This document shows, one piece after another, positions 25,589 through 39,290 of a DNA stretch of 64,000 nt. The stretch lies in assembly GCA_051294375.1 (NCBI GenBank), contig CM119263.1:16160532-16224531 (forward strand), given 5' to 3'. Position 1 is the stretch's first letter. Every line of letters starts with the position of its first letter. Source of the stretch: Paraspadella gotoi. Its lineage: Eukaryota; Chaetognatha. A program made the translations under genes and the position numbers. The notes under the pieces were generated by a model. That model made no database searches and was not told where the DNA came from. It was given only the letters and a program-made list of their open reading frames with translations.

Positions 25589-26041
25589 ATCGAGTGAAAA
25601 AAAATTGAAATTTGAAGGAAGAAATATGAGTGAGAGTAAGAGAGAGAGAGAGAAAGAGAGAGTGAGAGAGACGCGGGAGTAAATCGAGGATGGACGCCGC
25701 CGCCGCCGAACCGTGGGGCGGGATCGGAGCGGGCGGAGGATGAGGATGAGGAGGTGATGAAGTAGAAGGATGAGGAGGAGGAAGAAGAAGATAGAAAAGA
25801 CAAGGTCTTTGAATCCCTAATCTCGGTTTCCATTTCTCGATTTTGACCGTCGTTGTCCTCACTGGGAGAGATCGTCGTCGTCGTCGTCGTCGTCGTCTTT
25901 GGTGGTTTTGACGGCGGTGAGATAAAAATCAGGTCGACGGCGAGACGAACTTACCTTACCTTACTTACTCTCAGGGAAAAATCAACTTACTTCAATTAAC
26001 CACCTGATTCGAGGGGCGGAGTCGTCATAGATGGAGAGATA

Positions 26042-26042
<1 letters not shown>

Positions 26043-26086
<44 letters not shown>
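26043..26086 (+). repeat. (GA)n microsatellite
   Basis: GA run with one AAA interruption, upstream of MMP21. Confidence 0.9.
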
Positions 26087-26087
<1 letters not shown>

Positions 26088-28997
26088 GCGGAATGTTACA
26101 CTATAACTTCAATCTGTCAGATTTTAAATACTTATTTTAATTATGGAGTATCTGTGCATGAGTAAAACAAATATTCAACTTTTTGCCTTTTTATTCGACT
26201 TAATTATTAAATCAGTGGCTCAGTGAATATTTTGGATATTTGTTTTTCCTCTGATACTGCTTAAGGAAAATAAGTACGTAGTTTTTTAAGCATTCTACTA
26301 ATGCATGTTAGGACTTTAAAGCAATATTTGTCTTTCTATTCTTCTGGCTTTCCTCATGTTTCCTAGTCGCTAAAATATGAAAGTTAAAAATTACTCAACT
26401 TAGAAAATAGAGTTTCTATTTTTTGCACCAAAAGACAATCACGGGGTTGATTGTGTCGATTGTGTTTCTCTGTTACGTCAAACCCCATTTTCAAATTTGT
26501 GAAACTCATAATTATGGTAAAAAAAAAAAACATTTTGTAGTACGCACAAATGACGATGACAACGATAACGACGGCGATGACTTTAACGACCGCGACCACG
26601 CATTCGACGGCAGTGACGTCTTCGTCGACGACTCCATTTAACTTTCGTTACGGACGAAACTTTTTATTTTGGCTTCTATTGAGATGACGACCACGTCAGG
26701 GATCGCAACGCCAACCGTAACAGTCCTAGCGACGATAAAATCATCAACGACGATAGCGACGACGAAGACTCCAACGAATGACGTAGCCATGGGCAAATGA
26801 TTTATGATTCTCGCAACCCGACATTTCCGGTGGATTTCGAAAGCGATTATCCGAGCTTTGCAAATACATAACATTTTTAATATTATACTTTATACGGTGA
26901 ATATCAAAAGAGAATAAAGCAAAATAACAATATTTGAAATATCCTTGATTCCGACATTTAAAGCGCCGGAGTAACAATCTTATCAATGACGGCTGCTTTG
27001 ATTTGAGTCGCGTAACTCGCAAAACAAACTAAAAAGTTAAAATAAAAGAAGAAAAAAGGAAACATTTAAAGGTTTGAGACTTTCCAAGCAGATATCATCC
27101 TTCGTTGTCCGTAACAAAGAGTAAGACATCTCTCCGATTGCTGCCAGGGCTCTCTTCCTCTCTTGCTGCCCTTTTTTTTAATTTCCATCGTTAACAGCGA
27201 TCCATTTCGATTCAAGTCTTTTCCAAATTTCCCAAACTGTTTCGTATTTTCTAGTTTTGCTTTTCTTTCCTTTTCTATCATACTTTTCGACTTTCCTACA
27301 CTTCTCTTATCCTTTCCTTGCCCAGAACGACTTAGAAAATTTCAAGGCGCCGATCGATTTTCTTTTTAAAAAAATAGGGGGAAAAATTGTCTAAATTTTC
27401 TTGGGCCACATTTTTTTCCTTTTTAATTTCCCAAAATAAAATATTTTTCTTATTTCCTCGCCTCACAAACTCACGCCGCTCTTTTCGCTTGGCTACGTTT
27501 TTCGCGATAAACGGAGAAATAAATCACCAGCAATAAGAGATAATCACCCAAAATAAAAATGAAACGAAAAGAATTATTACTCAAGATTAGAAGAACGAAA
27601 AAAAGAGAGAAAAACGGCAAAAATGGGGTCGTAGACCGACCCGGGATCGTCCAGGAGTTTATCGTCGTTTCGTGCTAATACGCATCGGAGAAAGTTTTTG
27701 AGAGTTCCCAAACGTAGTAACGATAGTAACGAAATTCGTTCGTTTTGTCTACAAAACGAGAATCGTTCGTCCAGACGATTTGACTCGTGCGCGAACTACG
27801 GGCCTTAAATGCTCAAGACGGGGCAAACCGACCCCCTGTACATGAACCCAGTCAACTGGAGTACAAAAAGGCTTTTTATTGGACTTGGATTTGGAGAATA
27901 TGTTTTGATGAAACACTCTTTCCCGCTTGTACATCAAAGAGAAACATAAAACGCAGAGGAAGGGGTGATGAAGAGGGGGGGGTTATTGAGAGAGAGAGGG
28001 AGAGAGAGAGAAGCAATGGCGCGAAACAGATTGGCTTTTCAATTTCTCGAGAGGCGAATTTTGTTAACTTTTTCCCTCTTAAGAATCGGTTATGGTCGAG
28101 TCGAATTGATTATTAAGGAATTGGTTCACCCAATATGAAATTATCCAATCATTCAATAAATTAAAGTTTTTTTATATGATAAAATTTCCATGAGTTGCCT
28201 GTTTTTTTGTTTCTTCAGACTTATTCGCAGTTTTAACATTTATACTCAATTTTTTCCAAAAAGTTAATATTATTACGTAGTTGATTTTTATTCTTGTCCT
28301 TTTTTTCTATTTCCTTATCTCATTTTACCTCTCTTCTCGAGTCGACCCGATTTTGCCCTACTTTTGGCCCGACAACAAAATATTTAAGGTTTTTCTTTAA
28401 ATCGAAACGCTCTCGGTTCTTATTTCTATATCATGTAACAAAAAGAAAGACGCCGCACTGACCGTTAAAGCGTAGTAAAAATTATAAATTTAACTTTTAT
28501 TAAATTTTATAAAAATTCGTCATAAAAAGTTGATAAAAATAAATATTTAACTCTTTTTTAAAAATTATTTCCTTAAGTTGGTCAAATATCAGAAAAACCT
28601 TATTAAATAGTTTATAAATATTTATTTAATTTTCGAAATTAATATTCGGTTTTATATAGAATACTAATAACGTAAGTAGCAAACTCGTCCTTTGTTCTAT
28701 GCTTTCATTGGTTATTATTTAATTCTCGATTCTGATTGGACGAGGCCTTTCTGATCCAATTCTTGGTATTATTTTCAAAAGTCAAAAGTCGTTTTTAATT
28801 GGTCTATTTAAATTTTAAAGAAGTATAAAAGGGCAAGTAAATTTTAAACTTTTAAGAGATTGCCCAGGAAACATTAGGTAACATGAAGAAATATTTGTAA
28901 CTTTTTAAAATGAATTCTAATCATTGAAATTATTTGGTACAGCTTTGAACTCTTTTTCAGTGGCTCACTCTCTTTGCTCTGCTCTGATTATTTTATT

Positions 28998-29873
28998 TAG
29001 AGATGAGCATCGTTCGAATCGAAGCTACCGATCAAGATTCCTTTATATTTCACTTCTATTCAAAACTTGCACATAGTCAAGGCAAAACAAATTATGTCAA
29101 TATGGGCAGATTTCGAAAGCTTGGCGTCTTGGGAAGCCAATGGAGGTAGAGCGCGATCGAAATTCCCATTTTTATCATGCCCAAAAATGGTATTTAAATG
29201 GACTGGTCAGGCCGTTTTTTCCCTATTCTAAGAAAACCTCCTGGCTTTGAGTAAAAAAGACCAAATCATACATATTAGTACAGTTTCCGAAACCTTATTG
29301 TCTTCTCTACATGATGAAAAAAAGCAAAATTAAAATTCTTGCAATCTTAATTGCTTGATAAGACAATCAAATGAACTGGTTTTTTAGGTGAAAACTGCAT
29401 AGTCAAGCCTTCATTTTTTTCAATTTTGATCACAATTGACAGAAACTGTATTGATTTTACTATTCAAATCAGGTAGAGCGCGGGCTTAATTCAAAAGCGT
29501 TTTCTCAAATATAATGCAAAATTTAAAAAAAGTCCAATAAAAACTTATTAAAACAAAAATCGTCGCACAGTGTTGCTTGTGAGTTCAAAATGCTAGAAAA
29601 ATAAATTTTTAAATTTTTTAATTATTATATAATATATAAAATATTTATATAAATATAATTATAGTATTGAAAATATTTTTTTTTATTCAATCTGAGAAAG
29701 GTAGTACTATATATTAAAAATATATATATATAAAAAATATATTTTACAATAAATTAATTATTTTTTTATTATGGTATGATTAAAAAATATAAGATTAAAA
29801 TAAAATTTTAATTTTAATAAAATATAATAATCATATTAAATATAATAAATAAAAAAAAAATTATTTTTTTATT

Positions 29874-29908
<35 letters not shown>

Positions 29909-30458
29909 TAATAAATAAAATATAAATATTTTATTTTTTAATTTTATTTTTTTAATTCTAATTATTATTTTTATTTTTATTATTATTATTTATTATTATT
30001 ATTATTTTATTATTATTATATAATCTGAAATAATATATATTTTATATAAAATAATTTTATTTTATTTATTTAAAATTATAAAAATTATGTTTTAATTTTT
30101 TTAATATTCAAATAAATTTAAAAAAAATATTTTTATAATTAATATATATAATAAAAAAATATTTTTAACTGAACGGGATTTTTCTGAAAAATTCAGGCCC
30201 AGGATCTCACTGTGCGCCGGTTCTAAAGCTTAGTACTACGCATAGTACTAATCTTTGTTGGATCAAAACGAGCTCGATTTTAAAGGAAAGTTGATCGGTT
30301 TGAAGAGCGATTTTTGCGATTGCTTTTTGGCGATTACTTTTGAACGGATTGTCGGATTATGATGAAATTATGCATGTAGATAATGTTTGTAATTGTCTAT
30401 CGAACGCTACCAAATTTGATATAAAACAATGAGTTGTTTAGAAACGATGCTCATCCCC
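28998..30458. mobile_element. Non-autonomous hAT-like DNA transposon
   Basis: The ends carry a 13-nt perfect terminal inverted repeat, GATGAGCATCGTT (29002-29014 and 30443-30455), with outer TAGA/CCCC bases. The element is flanked by an 8-bp direct repeat ATTTTATT (28990-28997 and 30459-30466). An 8-bp duplication plus TAGRG-like ends fits the hAT superfamily. The 1.46 kb interior has no long reading frame; about 29600-30170 is nearly pure A/T with TAA/TTA runs. Confidence 0.7.
29600..30170. repeat. A/T-only low-complexity block with (TAA)n
   Basis: Almost no G or C for over 500 bp, with runs of TAA/TTA. It forms the interior of the hAT-like element. Confidence 0.9.
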
Positions 30459-30739
30459 ATTTTATTATTAAAATCCATCGTGATTTGGATTGATTCTTAT
30501 TTTTGATAAAAAAAATGGCTTCGCCCAGTGATATCTACGAGGTATAAATTAGAATAGAGCCAAGTGCTCAAACAATATTTTTAATACAATTTCCCACAAA
30601 CCTATATTTAAAAATGAAAATAAAACTTTTATATATTAATTTTTTTTTAATTTTTAACCTACTTAAAAGATTTTTTAAAAATGATTTATATTCAAATTTG
30701 CAATCAAATTTTTGACTCTATAAGGCTAGTACAGTAGCG

Positions 30740-30960
30740 GTATATTCACACCGCCTCACCTCCACCTTCATTCAGCCAATCCCATTGACTCAGAGGGGGA
30801 ACACCTCATCCCAAGCATTACGTTCCGTCCACAGACATCACGACTTCCCTCTGGGTTGGCAAAGCGAGACTGTCCTCGGTTAACCGCGCCAGTGGCAGGC
30901 GACGCTTCTGAGGGTCGGAAGCCCTTAAAGTCAACAGTGAGATGCCCCATCCCAATAGGC
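30740..30960. repeat. Possible dispersed repeat, related to 40.05-40.2 kb
   Basis: It shares CATCCCAA..(G/A)CGTTCC and GGCAAAGCGAGAC-like words in the same order with 40050-40130. Both are GC-richer than their surroundings. Divergence is high; the family is unknown. Confidence 0.35.
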
Positions 30961-33900
30961 TATAAATACATGCAACCCGGCTGTTGCTGCAGTACTATAT
31001 ATAAATATAACCTAACCTTGAATGTCAAAAGAAACAAGAGCAACCAGAGTTTATACTTATACTCTTGCAAACACAGACTGTCTCCATCGAAGTTGCGCTT
31101 CCTGTAGTAACTCTGACCTGCAAGTGAACGAAATGGGCGATTCGATCCAACGCAGGAAGTTAAAGATGATTTTGCGCATTTTTTGAAAACAAAGGTCATA
31201 AACTCTCTCTCGCTCTCTATCTCTCTCTTGCCTTCCCTCATATCCCTTTCTACATCTACGCATGTCTCTATTTGAAGGTCTATATGGTCCTTCGCGCCAT
31301 TATCATCTCATAAACATAATTTGAAATCGTTTTAGAGGTTTTGTTTTATTCTAGTTTACATAGAGATAGTTATTCTGGGCCGATTTAAAGGCTTCCCACA
31401 ATGAAGACGTTGAGAGAGAAAGACTTCGTTCTGTCAAAACATCCAGCGAAGATGCGAGTGAAATCTGTGATCAAAACTCTATCAGTTTGTTTTAATCGGA
31501 AAAACAAATTTTAAATCTATTATAAAACAAAATTCTATGGGCGAGGATCCGAAGGGGAGAGGGGGGGGAAAAAAACTCCGGACGTCGTCGTTCAATTTAC
31601 GAAGATATCATAATAATCATCTTCATTACGTTTCTTTTCGGCGTTGCACGCGATTAAAAAATTATTAACAATATTGGCCGAAAATAAATGTGTCGCTCAT
31701 CAAATCCGTGAAATAAAGCGAAACATGATTTCTCCCTAAGACCGTTAATCCAACAGATTGTGCGCAATACAAGAACGTCGGTATTGCATACAAATGAATG
31801 CCTTTCTCGTTAAAAAAATTCTAACAGAGAAGTATAAACGTTGCGTAGCGGGACGCACCGTAGATATTTTTAAAAGCACCAATAAACGAATGTTTTCTTT
31901 TTCTAGAATATAATTTATCTTCTTTGATGTCGCTACCAGTCCACAACCACTACGACCACAATATCTCTCTCTCTCTCTCTCTCTCTCTGTCTGTTCTATA
32001 TCCCCGCCACGACGGTTTAAAGTTTTGACTTGAATTACAGTTTCGTCGATTCTTCGTTCTTTCTTTCCTTCGCTACCGATTCGCTACGATGATTGCGAGA
32101 TCCGGTATGCGGAAGACGAGGAAAAGAAGGGTAGGGTTAGGGACAGATACGTGAGGGAGCGCATACTCCAGGTTGATGTATAAATATGAATTGACGATTC
32201 AGGTAAGACACTGAGAAAGTGAAAGAAAAAAAAAAACGAAACGAGAATATATCTAGTTCTTCGTGTCCAAAAATGTTATTTTTTATCATCTACAAAGGCG
32301 TGAATTTGGAGAAGGAATATTGAAGAGTCTGTTAATGTCATTAATAATGAGGGAAAGTTATTTAAAATAAATTATTTGGGGGGAGGGAAATAGGAGTTTT
32401 CATCAAATTTTTGATCATCAACCGCCTTTTGGACACTTGTTCCTGAAAATATTTGACCCTGTTGGGGTTTTGTCTTCGTGTCGCGAGTACAAAAGCCCCT
32501 TGTCGTCGTCGTACGCCGACAGACAACTAAACGACTTAACATGCACTGTCGGTTCCTTGTCCACCCCGCGCGAATCCCTAACTTCGTCCGTGCGGTAACT
32601 CGCGCGCTCGCGACGAGAGATTGTGCACGCGAGGGAACGATCGAAACTAAGTTTTGCGTCCACCGGAAGTACACATTAAAGCATAGCCAAAATATAAAAT
32701 CAAGTAGAATAAAAATTCGAATCATGAACCGGCTTGTACCTGTGAAAATTTTTTTAATAAAAATATACAGCCCTGTGCCAAAAAAACGAGCCACTTTATT
32801 TCAGATTTTAAAAATCACCCTATAAGCTATATACTTGAATTTTTAAAGTTTATTGAAAGATGATAAGTTTGGCATAAATTTTATTAAAATTGGGCCATCC
32901 GTTTAGGAGCAATGATTTTTTAAAGCTGAATATAAAAAAATCTGATAGATTTAAGATTAATCTTTTTTTTTATCTCGCCAAACGGACGAATGCCAAACTT
33001 GGGCGAGATGTTAATTCGTTTCTGATTTTTTTGACCGTAGTCGGCATTATCATCGTCACTCAGTTTTACCATTGGAAATAGCTCAAGTGTATAAGTCGCG
33101 GTGCACAGTCTCGTGGAAAAACTATTCACGCTATTCTCATGCAAAATTTTTTACCCTTGTGACCAAAATTTTTACTCTGTCTGATTACTAACATATGCCT
33201 TATATTCGAGCGAACATAGGCTCTTTTTACCATGACTGTTTTTTATCAGTAAGATCGCAAAGATAATCGAAATATGTAAAAAATCAGGCTAAAAGTAGCT
33301 TAAAACGGTGACAAATTTCTTACCATCGTTATTGTAATTGATCTGGGTTTAAACTTGTTCATTAAAAAAAATTATATTCAAACTCAATTTACATACTAGA
33401 GATCAAGAGCTATCTTTTAAACCTATTATTTTTTCATTTAAAGGAAATTTAAGGCATAACAATCAACCAAATATCTCTAAATCAGAATGACAAAACAATA
33501 TTGCTTTTTTCTAGTTTTTGTATTCATTTTGTAGCTGTGACTTGTTTGGCGTTTTAAGAAAGATCTAAGAGACATTTTTGGGAAAAGCATCTTCTTAAAA
33601 CTTTAGGTATAAATTTTTATAAAAATATTTTAAAGTTTAGTATACTAAAATGATTTTTAATTAATTAAAAAGTTGAATATTTAAATTTTTGAAAAAAACA
33701 TTTGTCTCATGGAGAATTATAAATAAGGAACTTGAGAAATAATTTTGCATTTTGAAAAAAAATCAGATTTTTTCCCAATCGATTTTGTCACAATCTGATG
33801 TTTTTATTTTTTTGATTTATTTATTTTTTATGCAAAATTATAATTCTTCGTGAGCATGGTCTGAAAAAGTTTTTTTTTAAATTTTTCATTTTTTATTCTT

Positions 33901-34369
33901 TTAATGTTTTCCATAAGTATTCAAGAGGGATATGGAGGACAGTTTTTCTTATCTTATGTTATTGTGATCATTTGCTATTAATTTTTATGAATCATTACTT
34001 TTAATAATAATACTGTAATGTTTTTATATTAAAAAATTAATAAGTTTTCTTTCTCCTTATAACATTGAAGGAATTATTTTTTAATGTATCAAATACTATA
34101 ATTATAGAAATGGATAATTATTGTCAATATTAACAAAAGAAATGAAAGGTGAATTTGGACACATGTTTATGACATAAAAAGGCTGAGTAAGTGAGTAAAA
34201 GTTATGAAATTGATGCAAAACAAAAGAAAAAGCGACAAAAAGAGAGTGAGGCAAAGAGTGAGAGCTAAAGAGGCAAATCAAAAGGTAAGAGAGAGAATTC
34301 TGATTGTTGTTTAAGTTGCGAAGTTTTTTTGTAACCAGGAGACATCAGATAAGAAAGATATTGAATGTG

Positions 34370-34680
34370 ACTTGATTGATTGATTGATTAAATAATTAAT
34401 TAATAGATAAATAAATTGATTCATTGAACAATAAATTAAATAATTGACCGATTAATTAATTATTGATTAATTAATTGATTAATTAACTGATTAATTATTT
34501 AATTAATTAATACATCTTGTATTTCAAGTCGGATCTGCCCACAGTCATTTTTGGTAATTAATTAATAATTAATTAATTAATAATTAATTCAAAATAATTA
34601 ATTATTTAATTAATTAATAATTAATTTATTCAAGTTAATTATTTAATTAATTAGCCAAATAATTAATATGACCCGATTTC
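34370..34680. repeat. GATT/TTAA simple-sequence block
   Basis: Repeated GATTGATTGATTAAATAATT and TTAATTAATTAATTA patterns; low complexity, no reading frame. Confidence 0.85.
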
Positions 34681-35339
34681 AAAGACCTCGAAGATGAGAA
34701 GCTGTATAAATACGACGACGCCAATTTATGTGCGAAACCACAGCAAAATCATTGCAAACGCAGAGCGATAAAAATATAAATTAAATTAATAAACAAATTG
34801 ATCTTTACTTTTTTTAATTAAACCTACTTCCACTAGCCTGATTCCGTTGAAACTTGAATTCCAGCTCAATGAACTAGTTTTTTAATCACGGACAAAATTT
34901 CAACTCAATTGATTTATCCAAACATAAGTAATAAGACTTTAAAGGTACGGGAGAAAAGATGGACAGACAGACAGATGGACAGACAAATATTTAAAGTTTT
35001 TGATATCAAACGACAGCTTAAACAAAGGAGATTCTGACTGCATTGTTTTTTAAGAGATATGTTGTTCACACATTATAGAATAAACCAATCTTCTTTTTAG
35101 TTTGAATTCTGACGGCATTTATGTATTTAACTGTATCTTGAGAGCATTAAAAGATTTTGCATTAATTTTTATACATAACATTCACGGAGTAATGACCTAG
35201 GATGAGAAACAGTAAAAAATGAAAAAATCAATAATGAAATTTTTTTTTTACTGCATAGTTTATTCTACGAGACTGTACATCGCGTCATAACCATAGGAAG
35301 CTTCTCAGCGTACACGTATTTGATTGTTTTTTTTTTACG

Positions 35340-35860
35340 ATGAAAGACTCATCGCATCAATGAATGATTATCATTGCATCAATGAATGATAACATCGGAT
35401 CAATAAATATCTATCATTCCATCAATCATTTGTTTTATTTATGATAAATGATTATCATCAGCATCATCGCATCAAATAAATGACTATCATCGTATCAATG
35501 AATGATTATCATCGTATCAATAAATGACTATCATCGTATCATCGCATCAAATCCATTTGGTTATCATCGTATCAATGAATGATTATCATCGCATCAATCA
35601 TTTGGTTATCATCGTATCAATATTTGATTATCATCGCATTAATAATTATTATTATAATTTTTATTATATTAATCAATCAATTACTATTACATCAATCAAT
35701 CAATTACTATTACATTAATTATTATTACATCAAATAATCAATTATTATTACATCAATCAATCAATTACTATTATATCAATCAATTACTATTATATCAATC
35801 AATTACTATTATATTAATAATTTGTTATCGCATCAATCTTTTTTTTTTATTAATTTTCTT
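35340..35860. repeat. ATC-type satellite array
   Basis: Degenerate units of ATCATCGCATCAATGAATG and ATCAATCAATTACTATTAC over about 520 bp. The left flank shares the ACACGTATTTG and ACCATA-GAAGCT words with the 63.2 kb copy, so it belongs to the same dispersed family. Confidence 0.7.
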
Positions 35861-36359
35861 TGATAGTAACGTCAGGCGAGATCACTAGACTTTTAAGATT
35901 TTTTTTATATTTTACAATACTTGAAGTAGATTAAAAATTTAAAAAATTAAACTGCACATCCGGAGGGATAGCTGGATAACTGGATTTCCCCATATCCTTA
36001 AATAACAATCTTAAGGTTAGTAAAATATACGATGAAAGACAGATCTATGTTTGAATGGGAGTTCAATAAAATGATCAAATACTGTGGCTAAATTATCTGA
36101 TTTCAAATTTTGTACCCTATTAAAAAAATCGCTGATGTTTTTTATTTTCCAACTCCAAGTAGTCCAGCTTGCTTACTTTCTTAGTTGCCCATGACAAAAA
36201 TAAAGACGACAATGATGGCGACGACGACAATAATGCCGATAACGACTGACTTGATTGATTGATTGATTAAATAATTATTTGATTATTTAAGACATCTTGA
36301 ATTTAAATTTAATATAAAAAGAAAAAGAAGCATAATCAATTGGTGAAACAGGTTTTTTG

Positions 36360-36640
36360 TTTTTTCTATTTAAACAAATTTCCACTCTGACGATTCCATC
36401 GAAACTTCATATCCAGCTCAATCACACACTTCCCTACCCACACACAAAATTTAATTCCAATCACGAGTAATTGGAGTTTTTTGCTAAGGTCGGATGGACG
36501 GACATCATTTTTTTGGCATAATTTATCATAATTCGAGGTTCTGATATGATAATAATGATTTACCGACAAGATTTTGGGGTGGGACCATAGAGTCGGAATC
36601 TGATGATAAGCAGATCTGACGAAAATCATATCTCTTAAAC
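36360..36640 (+). repeat. Opposite-strand copy of the 18.9 kb dispersed repeat
   Basis: It reads CATCGAAACTTCATATCCAG, TTCCAATCACGAGTAATTGG, GGACGGACATCAT and CGACAAGATTTTGGGGTGGG, the complement of the 18.9-19.19 kb segment. A piece at 34840-34990, with GGACAGACAGACAGATGGAC, belongs to the same family. Confidence 0.6.
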
Positions 36641-36973
36641 CACTTGACCGATTGTAATAAAATTAGGACACATTGATTCCTTTTTTAAAAAATGTATTTT
36701 TTTTATATAATTTTTAAAAATGTCTTTATAGAGTGTCTGGAATTTAAAGTTATAAAGTGGCGATTTTTTTTTTTGCTTTTTTTTTTTGCACAGGACTCTA
36801 TAATGTATATTGTATTTTTCAATTTTTGCATTAGGCCATATTTATATATAGTACTCATAGTATTTAATTTTTAGCTAACTTAATGAAAGAATTTTTCATT
36901 AAGACTTATGAAATTGGTACAACCAATATATATATTTATATATATTATGGTGGACTAAATTCACTGTTCATCA

Positions 36974-37150
36974 GCGGCCATTGGTGTCGGAGGCAAGTCA
37001 TTCGCCTCTCAACCTAAAGGTCCGGGGTTCTGGCCCGGTGGCCGCCAAGCAGTTAAGAGGGACGGGGCGCTTAACCCGCCTGTAACATGGTGTTACAGCC
37101 TGATCCGAAGCTCAGGGACTGCTTCTATTGAACTGTTATGTCACTAACAC
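36974..37150 (+). repeat. tRNA-derived SINE-like sequence
   Basis: The first 72 nt (36974-37045) have tRNA size. GCGGCCA pairs with TGGCCGC as a 7-bp acceptor stem, and CCGGG-GTTCTGG-CCCGG forms a T-arm with 5-bp stem and 7-nt loop. The D and anticodon arms are poor, and the T loop lacks the TTCRA form. A body of about 100 bp follows, ending ACATAAAAATAATC. It is more likely a SINE head or tRNA pseudogene than a working tRNA. Confidence 0.5.
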
Positions 37151-37297
37151 ATAAAAATAATCACTGTCAATATATATTTTTTTTATTATTATCAACTTTT
37201 TATAAGGAATTTGAATCTGCTTTCAAAACTAAGAAAAAACTATTTTTAAATTTTGACATTTTTTAAGGTGAGTACTGTGAGTACTGTGAGTACTATG

Positions 37298-37910
37298 TAT
37301 GAAATTGGTACTACCAATATAAAAAGTATCCATTCATTTAATAAATAAGCTATCTTGCCCTGACTTTGGACAGGCTTTGGTGGTTTAACGCCTCCATCAC
37401 TCTTACAAGATAATGACATAGCAGGTCACTGCAAGCTTTCAATCAAGACTCTCTCACAGTCTCGTTTATCCACTCCCAGAGTACCTGGCTTCCCTATCAA
37501 TGAAGTGGTATAATATTTCAAAGAATGTTTCAATTGTATGAAAAGACCACTCCCTTAAGTATTAGATCGGGAATACTTATTGTACTCCGCACTAGCATCA
37601 AAATACAAGGAGCTGAATTTTATGAAATTGGTACAACCAATATAAAAATTATCCATTCATTTAATAAATAAGCTATCTTGCCCCTGACTTTGGACAGGCT
37701 TTGGTCGTTTAAGGCCTCCATCACTCTTACAAGATAATGACATAGCAGGTCCCTGCAAGCTTTCAATCAAGACTCTCTCACAGTCTCGTTTATTCACTCC
37801 AAGAGTACCTGGCTTCCCTATCAATGAAGTGGTATAATATTTCAAAGAATGTTTCAATTGTATGAAAAGACCACTCCCTGAAGTATTAGTATATTATACT
37901 TTGTATAAAT
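37298..37910. repeat. Two tandem copies of a ~324-bp dispersed repeat
   Basis: The unit starts TATGAAATTGGTACAACCAA, which contains the palindrome ATTGGT-ACCAAT. It continues through AAGATAATGACATAGCAGGT and ends AAGGAGCTGAATTT. The second unit begins at 37621 and stops short near 37888. Related copies lie at 13861, 15854 and, in part, 7.7, 28.1 and 36.9 kb. Confidence 0.8.
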
Positions 37911-39039
37911 ATGGGCTAATGCTAAAATTGAGAAGTTTTTTCATTTATCAATGTTTTTTAGTACAAGACTGTTCAATGTTCATGATCATTGATCAAATAT
38001 TCGAATTTTGAATTTCGCATTTTGCAATAACGCCTTCGTACACATACTTTTTAGAAGCAAGTGCAATTGAAAAATAAATGTCGGTAAAAATTACGATTCG
38101 AAAATGAAACGCCAAACGGTATGTAGGCTCGTAGAGAATCAACGATTTTGCTCGTACGACGCAGAATTTTTCCAATAATTATAATATTTGACTCGGAAGA
38201 CGACAAAATTTGTCTACAAGTCGACTTGCTTAAATTTTAACAACTTAGCCACAACGATTGATAGAAAATTTTCTAAAGGCTAAACAATTTAATATTATTT
38301 TTTTGGCTTCGTAATTTTAAAAGGTTTAGCTTTTAATTTAGTACTTTTAACATCTACTGAGCTAGATATTAGACAATTTCGTATGAATTTCGGCATAAAC
38401 TGCTCATTCATTTCATAATTGTTAGATCAACATTGGGCGATATCGACGAATTATGTAAACCTTTTTAAATAACTTGATAATTACAACTTTTATATTAGAT
38501 TTTCACTTTAGACGTTAATTGAGTTTCAGATTTGAATCGTCAAATGCGTGCGAATAAATTGAAAATAAATTAATAATCCTATAGCGAAGAAGCGACGTTA
38601 AAAAATTGTAAAAAAAAACGAGATGAAAAAAATAATTCCTTTGGCGCTCCAAAACAAAAAAAAAACGTACGATTCCAGAGGCTTGATAACCACGAAACGA
38701 GCCAAAAAAAAAACCGTACAAACTAAGGAGCGATTCCATGGGCGAGGGTCATGGTGGAAAAAAGTCTGACGAAAATCTCTTCCTGAATTTATGGGATTCG
38801 AAGTGGTGGATCCAAATGTTTTTAAAACCATTTCATACGCTTTTAAATCAAGAGGTTTTTTAAAAATTTTTTAGGAGCATGTAAAAGTCAATCAAAAACG
38901 CACGAGAAAATAAATGAGATTAATGATTAATGATTAATCATTAACGTTATTAGATTTAAGATTCCTAAGCGATGAAAAATGAATATAACCAGAGTGCAGA
39001 GTGGGATATCCTTATTTTATTTTTTTATCAGTGCTTCTT

Positions 39040-39290
39040 ACTGCACCGTTCGATTCGCCCAATAGTGGATTATTCGGGAGAGAGGGGGAACGAGGGTAGG
39101 GACTATCCGCAGGGGGGCGGGGAGCTGATCCGAGGTCGGGAACCAAATTCCCAAATCGCAGAAGCGGATTCTCAAGAGCAGCATGAAACCACCGACGGCA
39201 CCCAAAACGCCCTTGCTTCATCCACCGGCCGTCCGGCCCTTGGGAAACTTCTCCTTCCAACCGCCGCGTATTTTCGCGGCTCAAAATTTT
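39040..39290. other. GC-rich island without recognised content
   Basis: About 250 bp of GC-rich sequence in AT-rich surroundings, open on both strands (plus frame with EADSQEQHETTDGTQNALAS; minus frame with GPDGRWMKQGRFGCRRWF). I recognise neither frame and see no clear splice sites. Confidence 0.25.

Noticed and set aside
32372-32825. Frames of 81-140 aa on both strands near 32.6 kb
   Set aside because: No conserved motif, inconsistent composition, AT-rich flanks; probably chance frames in a GC-richer patch.
35340-35860. Regularly spaced short repeats that could suggest a CRISPR array
   Set aside because: The units are degenerate, AT-rich and adjoining without unique spacers, in an animal nuclear genome.
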